Source: an uncultured Pelagibacteraceae bacterium
GTDB taxonomy: Bacteria; Pseudomonadota; Alphaproteobacteria; Pelagibacterales; Pelagibacteraceae
DNA length: 64,000 bases
Reading direction: 5' to 3'
Assembly (NCBI GenBank): GCA_902590505.1
Contig: CACIWZ010000002.1
Span: 62,001 to 126,000 of the forward strand
How positions within the stretch are numbered: position 1 is the first letter of the stretch; each line of letters opens with the position of its first letter. A program made the translations under genes and the position numbers. Positions 1 to 8,989 of this stretch are shown piece by piece. The notes under the pieces were generated by a model. It saw nothing but the letters and a program-made list of their open reading frames with translations. It was not told the DNA's origin and searched no databases.

Positions 1-68
1 AAAAATGATATTGCTTTATCTTTTAATCGTCCTTTACTTGGTAAACCTATGGTAATTAGATCTTTCAT
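1..68 (-). CDS. hisG: ATP phosphoribosyltransferase catalytic subunit, N-terminal fragment
   Basis: Only the first 22 codons are inside the window; the gene runs off the left edge. The reading begins MKDLITIGLPSKGRLKDKA, and the IGLPSKGRL stretch is the typical HisG start. HisG condenses ATP with PRPP in the first step of histidine synthesis. The short form needs HisZ, which is encoded just upstream. Its ATG (66-68) overlaps the hisZ TGA (65-67), so the two are probably translationally coupled. Assignment rests on the N-terminal motif plus the hisS-hisZ-hisG order. Confidence 0.85.
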   Translation of the reverse strand, partial: MKDLITIGLPSKGRLKDKAISF

Positions 69-1102
69 ATATTTTTTAAGTTAATTGCAGCACCAACTGC
101 TGGAGTATTTTTTTTTGCCCCCAGACTTTTTAGTAAGTCATCATAACGACCACCCCTAGCAATTTCCTTTTTACCTGAGAATACTTCAAACACAATTCCA
201 GTATAATATTCTACGTCTCTACCAAAATTTGCGATGAAATTGATATCTTGATTAAGTTTTTTCAAATTAAGAATGGATTTAAAGTCTTTAAATATATTTT
301 TTTTGAGATTATTTTTTTTAGCAAAATCTAACAATCTTTCGTCAAGTTCTGAGAGTTTGCAATTTATTTTTAAAAAGGATCTAATAATTTTTACAATTTT
401 TTTTCCATCAACAAAAGATCTTGGATCTTTAATCTTTTTATTAAATCTTTTTAATATTTCGGATATCGACCTTCCGGCAATCACTTTGTCTTGGTCTTTC
501 TTTTTCATTTCATAAAATCTTTTTTTATCTGTATCAAAAGTAACTGCGTCAATATCAGTATTTTTTTCCAATCTTTTTAAAAGTTCCTCAAAATAACTTG
601 GTCTCCAAAAATGTCTTATAAGTCTAAGCTTCCATCTTTCGGGCATATCCAGAGCATTAATTAAACTTTTAAATAAACTAATATCTCCAACTTTTATTAA
701 AATTTTTTTTCTCTTTATCTTCTTTGCGGAGCTTAAAATTGTGCTTATAATTTTAAAATCATCTTGAATTTGATTTTTTGAACCTAGAATTTCAATCCCT
801 AACTGGTCATTGATAAAATCCGCGCCTTTACTACCTGATCTTCTATATGCCTGGCCGGAATAATAAATTTTTGAGGAAGATTTTTTTTGCAAGAAACTTA
901 TACATGAAGCTACAGTTAAATCGGGTCTTAAGCACATCGTTTTTCCATCTACTCTATCAAATGTGAGCATTGAACTTCTAAATTTTTCTCCTGATCTCTC
1001 AATAATATAATCAGAGTCTAAAAGAACATCAGGTTCTGATAAAACAAAACCATTGCTTTTAAAATTTTTAATAATAGTTTCAGATAATTTTTTTGATTTC
1101 AT
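65..1102 (-). CDS. hisZ: ATP phosphoribosyltransferase regulatory subunit HisZ
   Basis: This 345-residue protein is a paralogue of class II histidyl-tRNA synthetase that lacks the anticodon-binding domain and serves as regulatory subunit of short-form HisG. Class II core motifs are visible: MCLRPDLTVA near residue 55, FGRDVEYYTGIVFEVF near 295 and GGRYDDLL near 318. The very C-terminal GGRYD segment followed directly by the end fits HisZ (345 aa against about 440 for HisS). Its start lies inside the 3' end of hisS (23-bp overlap) and its stop overlaps the hisG start, forming a tight hisS-hisZ-hisG unit. Confidence 0.9.
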   Translation of the reverse strand: MKSKKLSETIIKNFKSNGFVLSEPDVLLDSDYIIERSGEKFRSSMLTFDRVDGKTMCLRPDLTVASCISFLQKKSSSKIYYSGQAYRRSGSKGADFINDQLGIEILGSKNQIQDDFKIISTILSSAKKIKRKKILIKVGDISLFKSLINALDMPERWKLRLIRHFWRPSYFEELLKRLEKNTDIDAVTFDTDKKRFYEMKKKDQDKVIAGRSISEILKRFNKKIKDPRSFVDGKKIVKIIRSFLKINCKLSELDERLLDFAKKNNLKKNIFKDFKSILNLKKLNQDINFIANFGRDVEYYTGIVFEVFSGKKEIARGGRYDDLLKSLGAKKNTPAVGAAINLKNI

Positions 1103-2414
1103 TAACTAATTCTTTTATTTTAATTGATTGTTCTTTACCGCTACTTAAATTTCTTAGTGTTGGTTTACCTAATTTTATTTCATCTTCTCCATATAAAATA
1201 ACAGCCGGAGATTTTATTTTATTTGCATATTCCATTTGTTTTTTTAACTTACTTTCTCCAGGATAAATTTCCGCACTGATGCCTGCTTTTCTTAATATCG
1301 TTTGTACGTTTATGTATTCTTTCATTGAATTTTTATCAAAAACACAGATTACGACAGGTTTTGATTGTTTTACTTTGAATTCCTTTTTCTGCATCAATGC
1401 ATAAACCAATCGATCTAATCCTATTGATATACCTGTAGCAGGAGCATCAAAGTTGCCAAAATTATTTACTAAATTATCATATCTCCCTCCACCGCCTATG
1501 GAACCAAATTGAATTACTTGCCCTTTTTTATTTTTTACATCAAACTTTAAACTTACTTCAAAAATTACCCCAGTATAATATTCTAACCCTCTAATAATTG
1601 ATGGATCAAATTCAAAATTAGTGAAATTGTAATCTTTAAAAATTTTTAATATTTCAGCAAGATCCTCTGTTTCGGGAGATTTTTTCTTTAACGTTTTTTC
1701 TATTACTTCAATATCCTCAGATTTTAAATTTGCACCTTTTGTGAAATCTCCAGATTTGTCTTTTCGACCAGCACCTAACAATTCTTTTACTCCATCCCAA
1801 CCAAGCCTATCGATTTTGTCTAGCGCTCTTAAAGCTGTAAGTTTTTGCTGATTTTCGTTTATATTAATTTTTTTAAATAGCTCCTCAGTTATTTTTCGCG
1901 ATGAAATTTTTATAATGTATTCTGATTTAGTTAGTCCACAATTTTCAAGAATTTCTGAAATCATGACACATAACTCAGCATCTGCTTGTAAATTTTTTGT
2001 TCCAACAAAGTCAGCATCGAATTGTAAAAATTCTCTGAATCTACCAGGGCCTGGTTTTTCGTTTCTCCAAACAGTTCCAAGTTGATATCTTTTGAATGGT
2101 TTTGGAATTTCTAAGAAATTTTTTGCTACATACCTCGCTAGTGGCGCGGTAAGATCGTATCGTAAGGATAACCATTTATTTTCATCTCTAAACGAGAAGA
2201 CACCTTCGTCTGGTCTTTCCTTATCTGGTAAAAATTTTCCAATACTGTCTGAATACTCAAAACTTGGTGTTTCAAGATATTGAAAACCATATTTGATCAT
2301 AACTTCTTTAATATTAGAAATTATAAAATCTCGTACGAGTAATTCTTCTTCTTGCCTATCTACAAACCCTATTGGGAGTTCCTTTGAAGGTTTGTTGTTT
2401 TTTTCTTTTGTCAT
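1080..2414 (-). CDS. hisS: Histidyl-tRNA synthetase
   Basis: HisRS charges tRNA-His with histidine. The protein shows class II motifs: RYDLTAPLARYV, the histidine-specific RGLEYYTGVIFEV and GGGRYDNL, then a C-terminal anticodon-binding domain (PVVICVFDK onward). I chose the ATG at 2412-2414 (MTKEKNNKPS, 444 aa). The frame stays open 22 codons further upstream, but that extension is a translation of the tRNA-His gene and is not protein. Only four bases separate this ATG from the encoded CCA end of the tRNA, and there is no Shine-Dalgarno sequence outside the tRNA. Confidence 0.95.
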   Translation of the reverse strand: MTKEKNNKPSKELPIGFVDRQEEELLVRDFIISNIKEVMIKYGFQYLETPSFEYSDSIGKFLPDKERPDEGVFSFRDENKWLSLRYDLTAPLARYVAKNFLEIPKPFKRYQLGTVWRNEKPGPGRFREFLQFDADFVGTKNLQADAELCVMISEILENCGLTKSEYIIKISSRKITEELFKKININENQQKLTALRALDKIDRLGWDGVKELLGAGRKDKSGDFTKGANLKSEDIEVIEKTLKKKSPETEDLAEILKIFKDYNFTNFEFDPSIIRGLEYYTGVIFEVSLKFDVKNKKGQVIQFGSIGGGGRYDNLVNNFGNFDAPATGISIGLDRLVYALMQKKEFKVKQSKPVVICVFDKNSMKEYINVQTILRKAGISAEIYPGESKLKKQMEYANKIKSPAVILYGEDEIKLGKPTLRNLSSGKEQSIKIKELVNEIKKII

Positions 2415-2418
2415 TTTT

Positions 2419-2495
2419 TGGTACAGCAGGGTGGATTCGAACCACCGACCCCTAGTTCCACAAACTAGTGCTCTAACCAACTGAGCTACTGCTGC
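2419..2495 (-). tRNA. tRNA-His (anticodon GTG)
   Basis: Read on the minus strand this folds as a standard 77-nt cloverleaf with encoded CCA: acceptor GCAGCAG/CTGCTGT, D-arm GAGC pairing with GCTC, anticodon arm CTAGT-TTGTGGA-ACTAG with GTG anticodon, and T-arm GGTGG-TTCGAAT-CCACC. The discriminator is A73 rather than C73, no G is encoded at position -1 (it is T), and pair 1:72 is G-U. Loss of the G-1:C73 element is known in some alphaproteobacteria together with a matching HisRS. It sits 4 nt upstream of hisS on the same strand. Confidence 0.95.
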
Positions 2496-2735
2496 ATCCT
2501 TGTTATTTTTATCTTAATTTTTAATAAATTTATATATTTTTGATTATAAGCTAAGCAATAGCCTAGCGTGCATTCTGTGCGAATGTGATCTTAGAGTTGA
2601 AGCGATTCTATAATTACTTAACATGATAGCTTCTTAGAAAATAATTGTGTCTATTTCAAGATGAAATTAACGGGACAATAAAAATAGTAATACTAAAGTT
2701 AATGTCCCGATAATCAGTGATTTTGGAAATTTAGA
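2496..2735. other. Intergenic region with tRNA promoter candidate and several small stem-loops
   Basis: No protein reading frame is convincing here. On the minus strand a TTGCTT box and a TATAAA box 18 nt apart precede tRNA-His and may be its promoter. Stem-loops visible are 2550-2567 (GCTAAGC/GCCTAGC with one wobble), 2572-2586 (CATTC/GAATG) and the larger hairpin listed separately at 2666-2714. The density of dyads is higher than in other gaps of this window, so a small RNA cannot be excluded. Confidence 0.4.
2666..2714. repeat. Inverted repeat behind the cold-shock gene (possible terminator)
   Basis: ATTAACGGGACA (2666-2677) pairs with TGTCCCGATAAT (2703-2714) with a single mismatch, leaving a 25-nt loop. 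It lies 22 bp past the stop of the minus-strand csp gene, so it may end that transcript. A loop of this size and the lack of a clean T-run make it an atypical intrinsic terminator. Confidence 0.5.
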
Positions 2736-2948
2736 TTAAGATGTTTTCTGCAGTTTTACTGCTGAAGGACCTTTTTCTGTGCTCTCCACTTCAAACGTTA
2801 ACTCATCACCCTCGTTTAAATACTTTAAACCAGCTTCTCTAACCGCAGAAGAATGGACGAACACGTCTTTTTCTTTGTCTTCTCTTTCAATGAAACCATA
2901 TCCTTTAGTACCATTGAACCACTTTACTTTACCTTTTAGTGTACTCAT
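2736..2948 (-). CDS. Cold-shock domain protein (CspA family)
   Basis: This 70-residue protein is a single cold-shock domain that binds single-stranded RNA or DNA and prevents mRNA secondary structure. RNP1 (KGYGFIE, about residues 16-22) and RNP2 (DVFVHSSAV, about 28-36) are intact, and the length matches the family. The start is supported by AAGGAA about 12 nt upstream of the ATG. A perfect 7-bp dyad sits 33-49 nt upstream of the ATG, in the probable leader or promoter. It is monocistronic: the divergent side is empty until accA, and a long inverted repeat follows. Confidence 0.95.
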   Translation of the reverse strand: MSTLKGKVKWFNGTKGYGFIEREDKEKDVFVHSSAVREAGLKYLNEGDELTFEVESTEKGPSAVKLQKTS

Positions 2949-2980
2949 ATTTACTTTGTTCCTTATTATTATTAACTTTA

Positions 2981-2997
2981 ACTAACCATAGGTTAGT
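2981..2997. promoter_or_regulatory. Perfect dyad upstream of the cold-shock gene
   Basis: ACTAACC-ATA-GGTTAGT is a perfect 7-bp inverted repeat with a 3-nt centre, 33-49 nt upstream of the csp ATG. It could be a protein operator or, if transcribed, a leader hairpin. Cold-shock genes are commonly controlled through 5' leader structure, but that link is inference here. Confidence 0.5.
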
Positions 2998-3080
2998 CTT
3001 GAACTCCTTAAATAGATTTGCTCGATAAAAGTCAATAGAAGAAATTTATTATTTGACGCAATTGTTTTTTTGCAACAATA

Positions 3081-4187
3081 TTAAAATAATGAAGCTATTA
3101 AGCCAACAATTACAACTAGTCCGATCCCACCATAAATATATTTATTTTGGAGTATGTGAAATTTAAGTTTTTTAATACCTGATTCTTTGTAACTTAACCC
3201 GCTATCACCAATATTAGTTGACTTACTAAAACCTTGATCTCTTCCAATTTGAAGAAATTTTGATTTTCTGTGATCATAAATTTCATCTTTGCTAAAATTT
3301 TCAAAATTTTTTAAATTTTTTACAATAGAATGTTTTATATCAGCTGCAATAACTTCTGGATCACGATGTGCACCTCCAAGAGGTTCTGGTATTACTTCGT
3401 CTATGATTTTTAACTTCAATAAATCTTTAGCAGTCAATTTCATAGCCTCTGCAGCTTGTAAAGATTTACTCGGATCACGCCAAAGAATTGATGCACATCC
3501 TTCTGGTGATATAACAGAGTAAATTGAATTTTCTAACATTATTACTTTGTTAGAGGATGCCAGTGCGATTGCTCCACCTGATCCTCCTTCACCGATTATT
3601 ATTGATATGTTTGGAACTGTTAATGACATACAGCATTCGATTGAATTTGCGATTGCAGACGCCTGGCCTCTTTGCTCAGCTCCTAAACCAGGATACGCCC
3701 CTGGTGTATCAATAAAGCTAATTACAGGTATCTGAAATCTGTCAGCAAGTTTCATCAGCCTAATACATTTTCTATACCCTTCTGGTCTCATCATTCCAAA
3801 ATTTCTTTCTATTCTGCTATTTAAATCTTCACCTTTTTCCTGACCAATAATTAAAACAGACTTATTATCAATTAAACCAAAACCTGCGATGACAGATTTA
3901 TCATCTCCGAAATATCTATCACCAGATAAAAGTGTAAATTGTGAAAATATTTTTTTTATATAGTAATTTGCTTTTGGTCTGTCCTCATGTCTTGCAACTT
4001 GAGTTCTTTGCCAACTATTTAAATTAGAGTAAATTTCTTGTAATTTTTGATTAATTTCCTGCTGAGTATTTTTAATTTTATTGGTATCTACTTCTGATAT
4101 ACCTTCAGATCCAAACGGGCTTTTTAATCCATCAACTTCTTGTTCTAAAGCTTTAATTTCTTTTTCAAAATCCAAATAATTTTTCAT
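3081..4187 (-). CDS. accA: Acetyl-CoA carboxylase carboxyltransferase subunit alpha, with C-terminal membrane segment
   Basis: AccA pairs with AccD (at 48.3 kb) to transfer the carboxyl group from biotin to acetyl-CoA, the committed step of fatty-acid synthesis. Family motifs are clear: N-terminal coiled coil (residues 1-55), LSGDRYFGDD, IGQEKGED, FGMMRPEGYRK, DTPGAYPG and GEGGSGGA. Typical AccA is about 320 aa; this one is 368. The extra tail ends in a glycine-rich hydrophobic stretch (residues 350-368) that reads as a transmembrane helix running to the C-terminus. It is divergently transcribed from glcB across 62 bp. Confidence 0.93.
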   Translation of the reverse strand: MKNYLDFEKEIKALEQEVDGLKSPFGSEGISEVDTNKIKNTQQEINQKLQEIYSNLNSWQRTQVARHEDRPKANYYIKKIFSQFTLLSGDRYFGDDKSVIAGFGLIDNKSVLIIGQEKGEDLNSRIERNFGMMRPEGYRKCIRLMKLADRFQIPVISFIDTPGAYPGLGAEQRGQASAIANSIECCMSLTVPNISIIIGEGGSGGAIALASSNKVIMLENSIYSVISPEGCASILWRDPSKSLQAAEAMKLTAKDLLKLKIIDEVIPEPLGGAHRDPEVIAADIKHSIVKNLKNFENFSKDEIYDHRKSKFLQIGRDQGFSKSTNIGDSGLSYKESGIKKLKFHILQNKYIYGGIGLVVIVGLIASLF

Positions 4188-4249
4188 ATAAAATGGTACA
4201 ATAATTCTAGTATTATTATATTATAAAATAATGTAAAGCTCAGCACGTT

Positions 4250-6394
4250 ATGAAAATAATTGAGAAAAATGGGTTAAAAATTAGTTCTGTAATGTTTGAT
4301 TTTGTGAATAACGAAGCTATTCCAGAGACTGGATTAGACCCAGATCAATTTTGGGCAAAATTTTCGGAAGTTGTTCATGAGATGGCGCCAACAAATAAAT
4401 ATCTGATTGAAAAAAGAGAGACTATCCAAAAAAAAATAGACGATTGGCATAAATCTAATAAAGGTAAAGAATTTGACAAGACAGAATATATTAAATTTTT
4501 AAAATCTCTTGATTATTTAATTGAGGAAAAAAATGAATTTAAAATAGAAACCTCTAATGTTGATGAGGAGATCTCATCTATTGCTGGTCCGCAATTAGTT
4601 GTTCCCGTAGATAACGCGAGATATGCTCTTAATGCAGCAAATGCTAGATGGGGGAGTTTATACGATGCATTGTATGGAACTGATGTAATACCTGGAGAGA
4701 AAAAGAAAGATTATGATGTAAAACGTGCCACAGAAGTTGTTAATTATGTAAGAGATTTTTTAGATGAAAATTTTCCCCTAAAGCAAAAAAGTTGGAAAGA
4801 AATTTCAAAAATTTATTTAGAGAATAATCAACTAATTCTATCGGCAGATGAAGAAAAAGATCAACTTAAAAACGATCATCAATTTATTGGATATAAAGGT
4901 GATAAATTAAAACCTAATTCAATATTAATTAAAAATAACAACCTTCACATTGAAATTGTATTTGATCCAAATTCTATGGTTGGGAAAAATGATAAAGCAT
5001 CAATTTCAGATATTATTATGGAGTCTGCCTTATCAACTATAATTGATAATGAGGACTCTGTTGCTGCAGTTGATGCTGAAGATAAAGTAAAATGTTATAG
5101 AAATTGGCTTGGTTTAATGAAAGGTGATTTAATATCTAAATTTGAGAAAAATGGAAAAAAAATTACTAGAAAATTAAATCCAGATAGAAAATATACTTCT
5201 AAAAATGGAGAAAAAATTACTCTTCATGGAAGAGCATTACTTTTAAATAGGAATGTAGGTCATTTAATGACAAATCCATCTATTATATTAAAAGATGGTA
5301 GTGAAATTCCTGAAGGGATTATGGATGCATTTATATCTAATCTGTGTGCTTTACATGATTTCAAAAATAAAAATAATTCAAGAACTGGTTCGGTTTACAT
5401 TGTAAAGCCAAAAATGCATGGACCAGAGGAGGTTGCGTTTACAAACACTTTATTTGAAAAAGTTGAAGAAACACTAGGTATGAAAAAATATTCAATTAAA
5501 GTTGGAATAATGGATGAGGAGAGAAGAACAACGGTAAATTTAAAAGAATGTATCAGGCAAGTCAAAAATAGAATTGTATTTATCAATACTGGATTTTTAG
5601 ATCGGACTGGTGACGAGATGCATACTTCTTTTGAAGCGGGTCCAATGATTTTTAAAGGTGATATGAAAAAATCCACTTGGCTCAATACATATGAAAATTG
5701 GAATGTAGATATAGGTCTGGCTTGTGGGTTTTCTGGCAAAGCTCAAATTGGGAAAGGTATGTGGGCTATGCCAGATCAAATGGCAAATATGATGGATCAA
5801 AAAATAGGTCATCCGAAATCTGGAGCTAATTGCGCTTGGGTACCTTCTCCAACCGCGGCGACATTACATTCAATTCATTATCATAAAGTAAACGTTTTTA
5901 ATGAACAGAATAAAATTAAGTCTAGAAACAAAGCTCGGGTGGAGGATATTTTGGAAATACCAAAAGCTGACAGGCCTAATTGGTCGATAGAAGATATCAA
6001 TCGTGAATTAGAAAATAATGCTCAAGGTATACTAGGTTATGTAGTGCGTTGGGTTGATCAAGGAGTTGGATGTTCTAAAGTTCCAGATATTAATAATATT
6101 GGCTTAATGGAAGATAGAGCTACTTTAAGAATATCATCTCAACATATTGCTAATTGGCTGCATCATGGAATTTGTAAAAAAGAGCAGGTTATGGAAATTA
6201 TGAAAAAAATGGCAAAAACTGTTGATGAACAAAACAAAAATGACCCCAACTATAAAAAGATGACGGGTAATTATGAAAATTCTATAGCATTCTCTGCTGC
6301 GTGTGATCTTGTATTTAAAGGAAGAACTCAGCCGTCTGGATATACAGAGCCACTGTTACACCAAAAAAGATTAGAAACAAAAAGTTCTATTTAA
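4250..6394 (+). CDS. glcB: Malate synthase G
   Basis: Malate synthase G condenses glyoxylate with acetyl-CoA to malate. The 714-aa length fits isoform G (about 720). Recognisable parts are the [23 protein letters not shown]-type N-terminal region, [17 protein letters not shown], and the active-site stretch [20 protein letters not shown]. No Shine-Dalgarno sequence is visible before the ATG. The upstream gap to accA is only 62 bp and contains no room for the glycine riboswitch known in front of this gene in other SAR11 strains. The stop overlaps the convergent recR stop by 4 bp. Confidence 0.97.
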   Translation: MKIIEKNGLKISSVMFDFVNNEAIPETGLDPDQFWAKFSEVVHEMAPTNKYLIEKRETIQKKIDDWHKSNKGKEFDKTEYIKFLKSLDYLIEEKNEFKIETSNVDEEISSIAGPQLVVPVDNARYALNAANARWGSLYDALYGTDVIPGEKKKDYDVKRATEVVNYVRDFLDENFPLKQKSWKEISKIYLENNQLILSADEEKDQLKNDHQFIGYKGDKLKPNSILIKNNNLHIEIVFDPNSMVGKNDKASISDIIMESALSTIIDNEDSVAAVDAEDKVKCYRNWLGLMKGDLISKFEKNGKKITRKLNPDRKYTSKNGEKITLHGRALLLNRNVGHLMTNPSIILKDGSEIPEGIMDAFISNLCALHDFKNKNNSRTGSVYIVKPKMHGPEEVAFTNTLFEKVEETLGMKKYSIKVGIMDEERRTTVNLKECIRQVKNRIVFINTGFLDRTGDEMHTSFEAGPMIFKGDMKKSTWLNTYENWNVDIGLACGFSGKAQIGKGMWAMPDQMANMMDQKIGHPKSGANCAWVPSPTAATLHSIHYHKVNVFNEQNKIKSRNKARVEDILEIPKADRPNWSIEDINRELENNAQGILGYVVRWVDQGVGCSKVPDINNIGLMEDRATLRISSQHIANWLHHGICKKEQVMEIMKKMAKTVDEQNKNDPNYKKMTGNYENSIAFSAACDLVFKGRTQPSGYTEPLLHQKRLETKSSI

Positions 6395-6996
6395 CTATCC
6401 GTAACAGGAACTCTGTTTTTAAAAGCCGAGAATAAAGTTCCATCATCGAGTTGTTCTATTTCTCCCCCAACTGGAAGGCCTTGTGCTAATTTAGTGATCT
6501 TAATTTTACCGTTTTTAATAGTATCCTCAATATAATGAGCTGTTGTTTGACCCTCAACAGTGGCGCTTGTAGCAATAATTACCTCCTTTAAATTATTCTT
6601 TTTTATTCTTTTAACTAAGGATTCGATAAGTAAATTTTTTTGTTCATAATTTTCATTTGAATTTAGTGTGCCTCCTAATATATGAAAATGACCTTTGTAA
6701 ATATTAGCCGAGTCTATAACCCACATATCTGCCAAATTTTCTACCACACAAATTTTATCATATGCACTGTCAGTAGAACATATACAAACTCTATCAATTA
6801 TTTTTAAATTGCCACAATCAACACATCTAACAACGTTTTTATATACTGTGGCTAATGATTTAGCTAAAGGCTTTACCATACTGTCTTTATTATTTATCAA
6901 TTTAAGAATTATTCTTTTAGCAGATTTTGGACCTAGTCCTGGCAATTTGGAGAATTGCTTTATTAATTCGTTAATCTCAGGAATATCGTTTTCCAT
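6391..6996 (-). CDS. recR: Recombination mediator protein RecR
   Basis: RecR works with RecO and RecF to load RecA onto gapped DNA. The protein has the family layout: helix-hairpin-helix ([12 protein letters not shown], about 17-28), a four-cysteine zinc finger (CVDC...CIC, about 57-72), a TOPRIM core ([11 protein letters not shown]), and the C-terminal [15 protein letters not shown] and [16 protein letters not shown] motifs. At 201 aa it is full length. It ends the SRP RNA-dnaX-ybaB-recR unit; its ATG shares one base with the ybaB stop. Confidence 0.97.
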   Translation of the reverse strand: MENDIPEINELIKQFSKLPGLGPKSAKRIILKLINNKDSMVKPLAKSLATVYKNVVRCVDCGNLKIIDRVCICSTDSAYDKICVVENLADMWVIDSANIYKGHFHILGGTLNSNENYEQKNLLIESLVKRIKKNNLKEVIIATSATVEGQTTAHYIEDTIKNGKIKITKLAQGLPVGGEIEQLDDGTLFSAFKNRVPVTDS

Positions 6997-7316
6997 TAAA
7001 AAGGTAATTTAAAATCTAATGGCAAATTTAAACCGCCAGTTACTTTAGACAGTTCCTCTGCAGATTTTTTTTTTAAGTTTTCTTTTGCATTATTAAATGC
7101 CGCAATTATTAAATCATTGATTATTTCTTGATTTTCTTTTTTGGCAGCTTCTGTGATTTCAATAGATTTAATTTCATAATCACCCTTTAAAATAACTTTG
7201 ACTAAATTACCGCCTGAGACACCAGATACTTCAATTTTTTTAATTTGATCTTGTGCTTCTTTCATTTTTTCTTGCATGATCTTAGCTTTTGAAAGCATGT
7301 CTGAGAAGTTTGTCAT
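6996..7316 (-). CDS. YbaB/EbfC family nucleoid-associated protein
   Basis: A 106-aa member of the YbaB/EbfC family, small dimeric DNA-binding proteins encoded between dnaX and recR in many bacteria. Features are the N-terminal helix with a MLSKAKIMQEKMKEAQ pattern, the central KVILKGDYEIKSIEI beta segment, and the C-terminal GLNLPLDFKLPF (family GMPGGLK-P pattern). It follows dnaX directly with zero spacing and shares a base with recR, so the three are surely cotranscribed. Confidence 0.93.
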   Translation of the reverse strand: MTNFSDMLSKAKIMQEKMKEAQDQIKKIEVSGVSGGNLVKVILKGDYEIKSIEITEAAKKENQEIINDLIIAAFNNAKENLKKKSAEELSKVTGGLNLPLDFKLPF

Positions 7317-8981
7317 TTAATCTTCCTCTATATCAATTAATTTAGCGTCTGGGAAAGCAGTCTCAATTTCTTTAGCTATTTTACCTTTTTTAAATTCGTC
7401 TATAAAATTATTTTTTGCTTCTATATTCTTTTCATATACACTTTTAGCCTCAGAGTTTTTGCTTAGGGAAATAATCCATCTTTCTCCAGTCCATTCTAAT
7501 AACTTTTCAGTTAAATTCTTGATGAAATCTTTATTTAATTTTTCATTAAAACTTATATCTATCTTTCCTTTATTAAAACTTACTAATTTAACATTACGCT
7601 CTAAATCGTATTTTAGTTCAATCTCTTTATATTTATTTGCAAGCTCAATTAAATTTTGAAAACTTGTGATTTCAATTTTTTGTTTTTCATCTTGAAATTT
7701 TGAGCTCTTTAATGGACTTGTTTTAATTTGGTTAGTACTTTTTAATTGATTTTTAGTCTTATTAGTAAAGCTAGTTTCTACTTTTTTATCTTCAATTTTT
7801 TCTCCTTGTAAATTTTCTTGAATTTTTGGTTTTACATTTAAGGTATCATCCATTTCTTTAAACTCGTCTATATTTTTTAAATGTAATAATTGCATAATGA
7901 ACATTTCTAAAGATAAATTTTCATTAGATACTATTTTAAGATCGTCTATAGTTTTAATGGTTAGCTGCCAAAATAATCCAATATCTTTCATATCTACGTT
8001 CTTTGAATATTGATCAATCATTTGAACCTCAGTTTCTGAAATGCTCATGTCTTTGTTCAAAGGACCTAGATTAATCCTTCTTCCAAAAAGATACAAAACT
8101 TCTAAAATGTCATTAAGAAAGTTTTTCGCATCTAACCCGTTCTCAATAAGATCGTGTAGTCGGTCTAACGCCTCCTTTTCTTTTCCGTCTAAAATCTCTT
8201 TGAATAGCAAAATTACTTTTGATTTATCAGCAAGGCCGAGCATTTTTCTAACATCTTCCTCTTCTATTACTTTACTATTTAAAGATTGTGAAATAAGAGC
8301 TCGGTCTAATAATGAGACGGAATCTCTTACTGAGCCTTCTGAAGTTTTGGCAATTAATTTAATAGCATCATCACTTATTTTTCCATTTTCTTTCAGAGAA
8401 ATTTCTTTTAAATGATTAAATAACACTTCAATACTTACTCTTTTAAGATCAAAACGCTGACATCTAGATAAGATTGTTACTGGAATTTTTCTTGCTTCAG
8501 TTGTAGCTAAAATAAACTTTAATCTTGATGGAGGTTCTTCTAAGGTTTTAAGCAAACCATTAAAAGCTTGTTTTGATAACATATGGACTTCATCGATAAT
8601 AAATATTTTAAAATTAGCACTTGTGGGGCTGTATTTAGAATTTTCAATCAACTCTCTTACATCATCGATACCTGTCTTAGAAGCTGCATCCATTTCTAAA
8701 ATATCAATGTGATTTGAATTAACAATCTCCTGACAAGTAATACAAAAAGTATTCGCATCACATTTTGTTTTTGGATTATTATTTTTTTCGCAGTTAAGGG
8801 CCTTTGCAATCAATCTTGCTGTAGTTGTTTTTCCTACACCCCTAATTCCAGTTAAGAGATAAGCATTAGGCGTTTTACCAATCTTAATTGCATTAGTAAT
8901 GGTTTGCGTCATTACCTCTTGACCAATCAAATCCTTAAACTGTTGCGGTCGATATTTAAGTGCTAAAATTTTATTTGTCAT
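7317..8981 (-). CDS. dnaX: DNA polymerase III subunit gamma/tau
   Basis: DnaX is the clamp-loader ATPase subunit. AAA+ features are intact: LKYRPQQFKDLIGQ at the N-terminus, Walker A GIRGVGKTTTA (about 45-55), zinc-binding cysteines (CDANTFCITC), Walker B IFIIDEVHML, and sensor/arginine-finger ILSRCQRFD. The remaining part (about 370-554) is the divergent tau tail. I could not identify a programmed frameshift signal that would yield a separate gamma product. The ATG lies only 8 nt from the end of the SRP RNA, with no Shine-Dalgarno between them. Confidence 0.97.
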   Translation of the reverse strand: MTNKILALKYRPQQFKDLIGQEVMTQTITNAIKIGKTPNAYLLTGIRGVGKTTTARLIAKALNCEKNNNPKTKCDANTFCITCQEIVNSNHIDILEMDAASKTGIDDVRELIENSKYSPTSANFKIFIIDEVHMLSKQAFNGLLKTLEEPPSRLKFILATTEARKIPVTILSRCQRFDLKRVSIEVLFNHLKEISLKENGKISDDAIKLIAKTSEGSVRDSVSLLDRALISQSLNSKVIEEEDVRKMLGLADKSKVILLFKEILDGKEKEALDRLHDLIENGLDAKNFLNDILEVLYLFGRRINLGPLNKDMSISETEVQMIDQYSKNVDMKDIGLFWQLTIKTIDDLKIVSNENLSLEMFIMQLLHLKNIDEFKEMDDTLNVKPKIQENLQGEKIEDKKVETSFTNKTKNQLKSTNQIKTSPLKSSKFQDEKQKIEITSFQNLIELANKYKEIELKYDLERNVKLVSFNKGKIDISFNEKLNKDFIKNLTEKLLEWTGERWIISLSKNSEAKSVYEKNIEAKNNFIDEFKKGKIAKEIETAFPDAKLIDIEED

Positions 8982-8989
8982 TTTATAAA

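Noticed and set aside
2415-2480. N-terminal extension of hisS by 22 codons (MVRALVCGTRGRW...)
   Set aside because: It is a translation of the tRNA-His gene; HisRS homologues start near MTKEKNN.
7317-8981. Programmed frameshift in dnaX
   Set aside because: No slippery heptamer with a following stem and nearby stop could be located with confidence.
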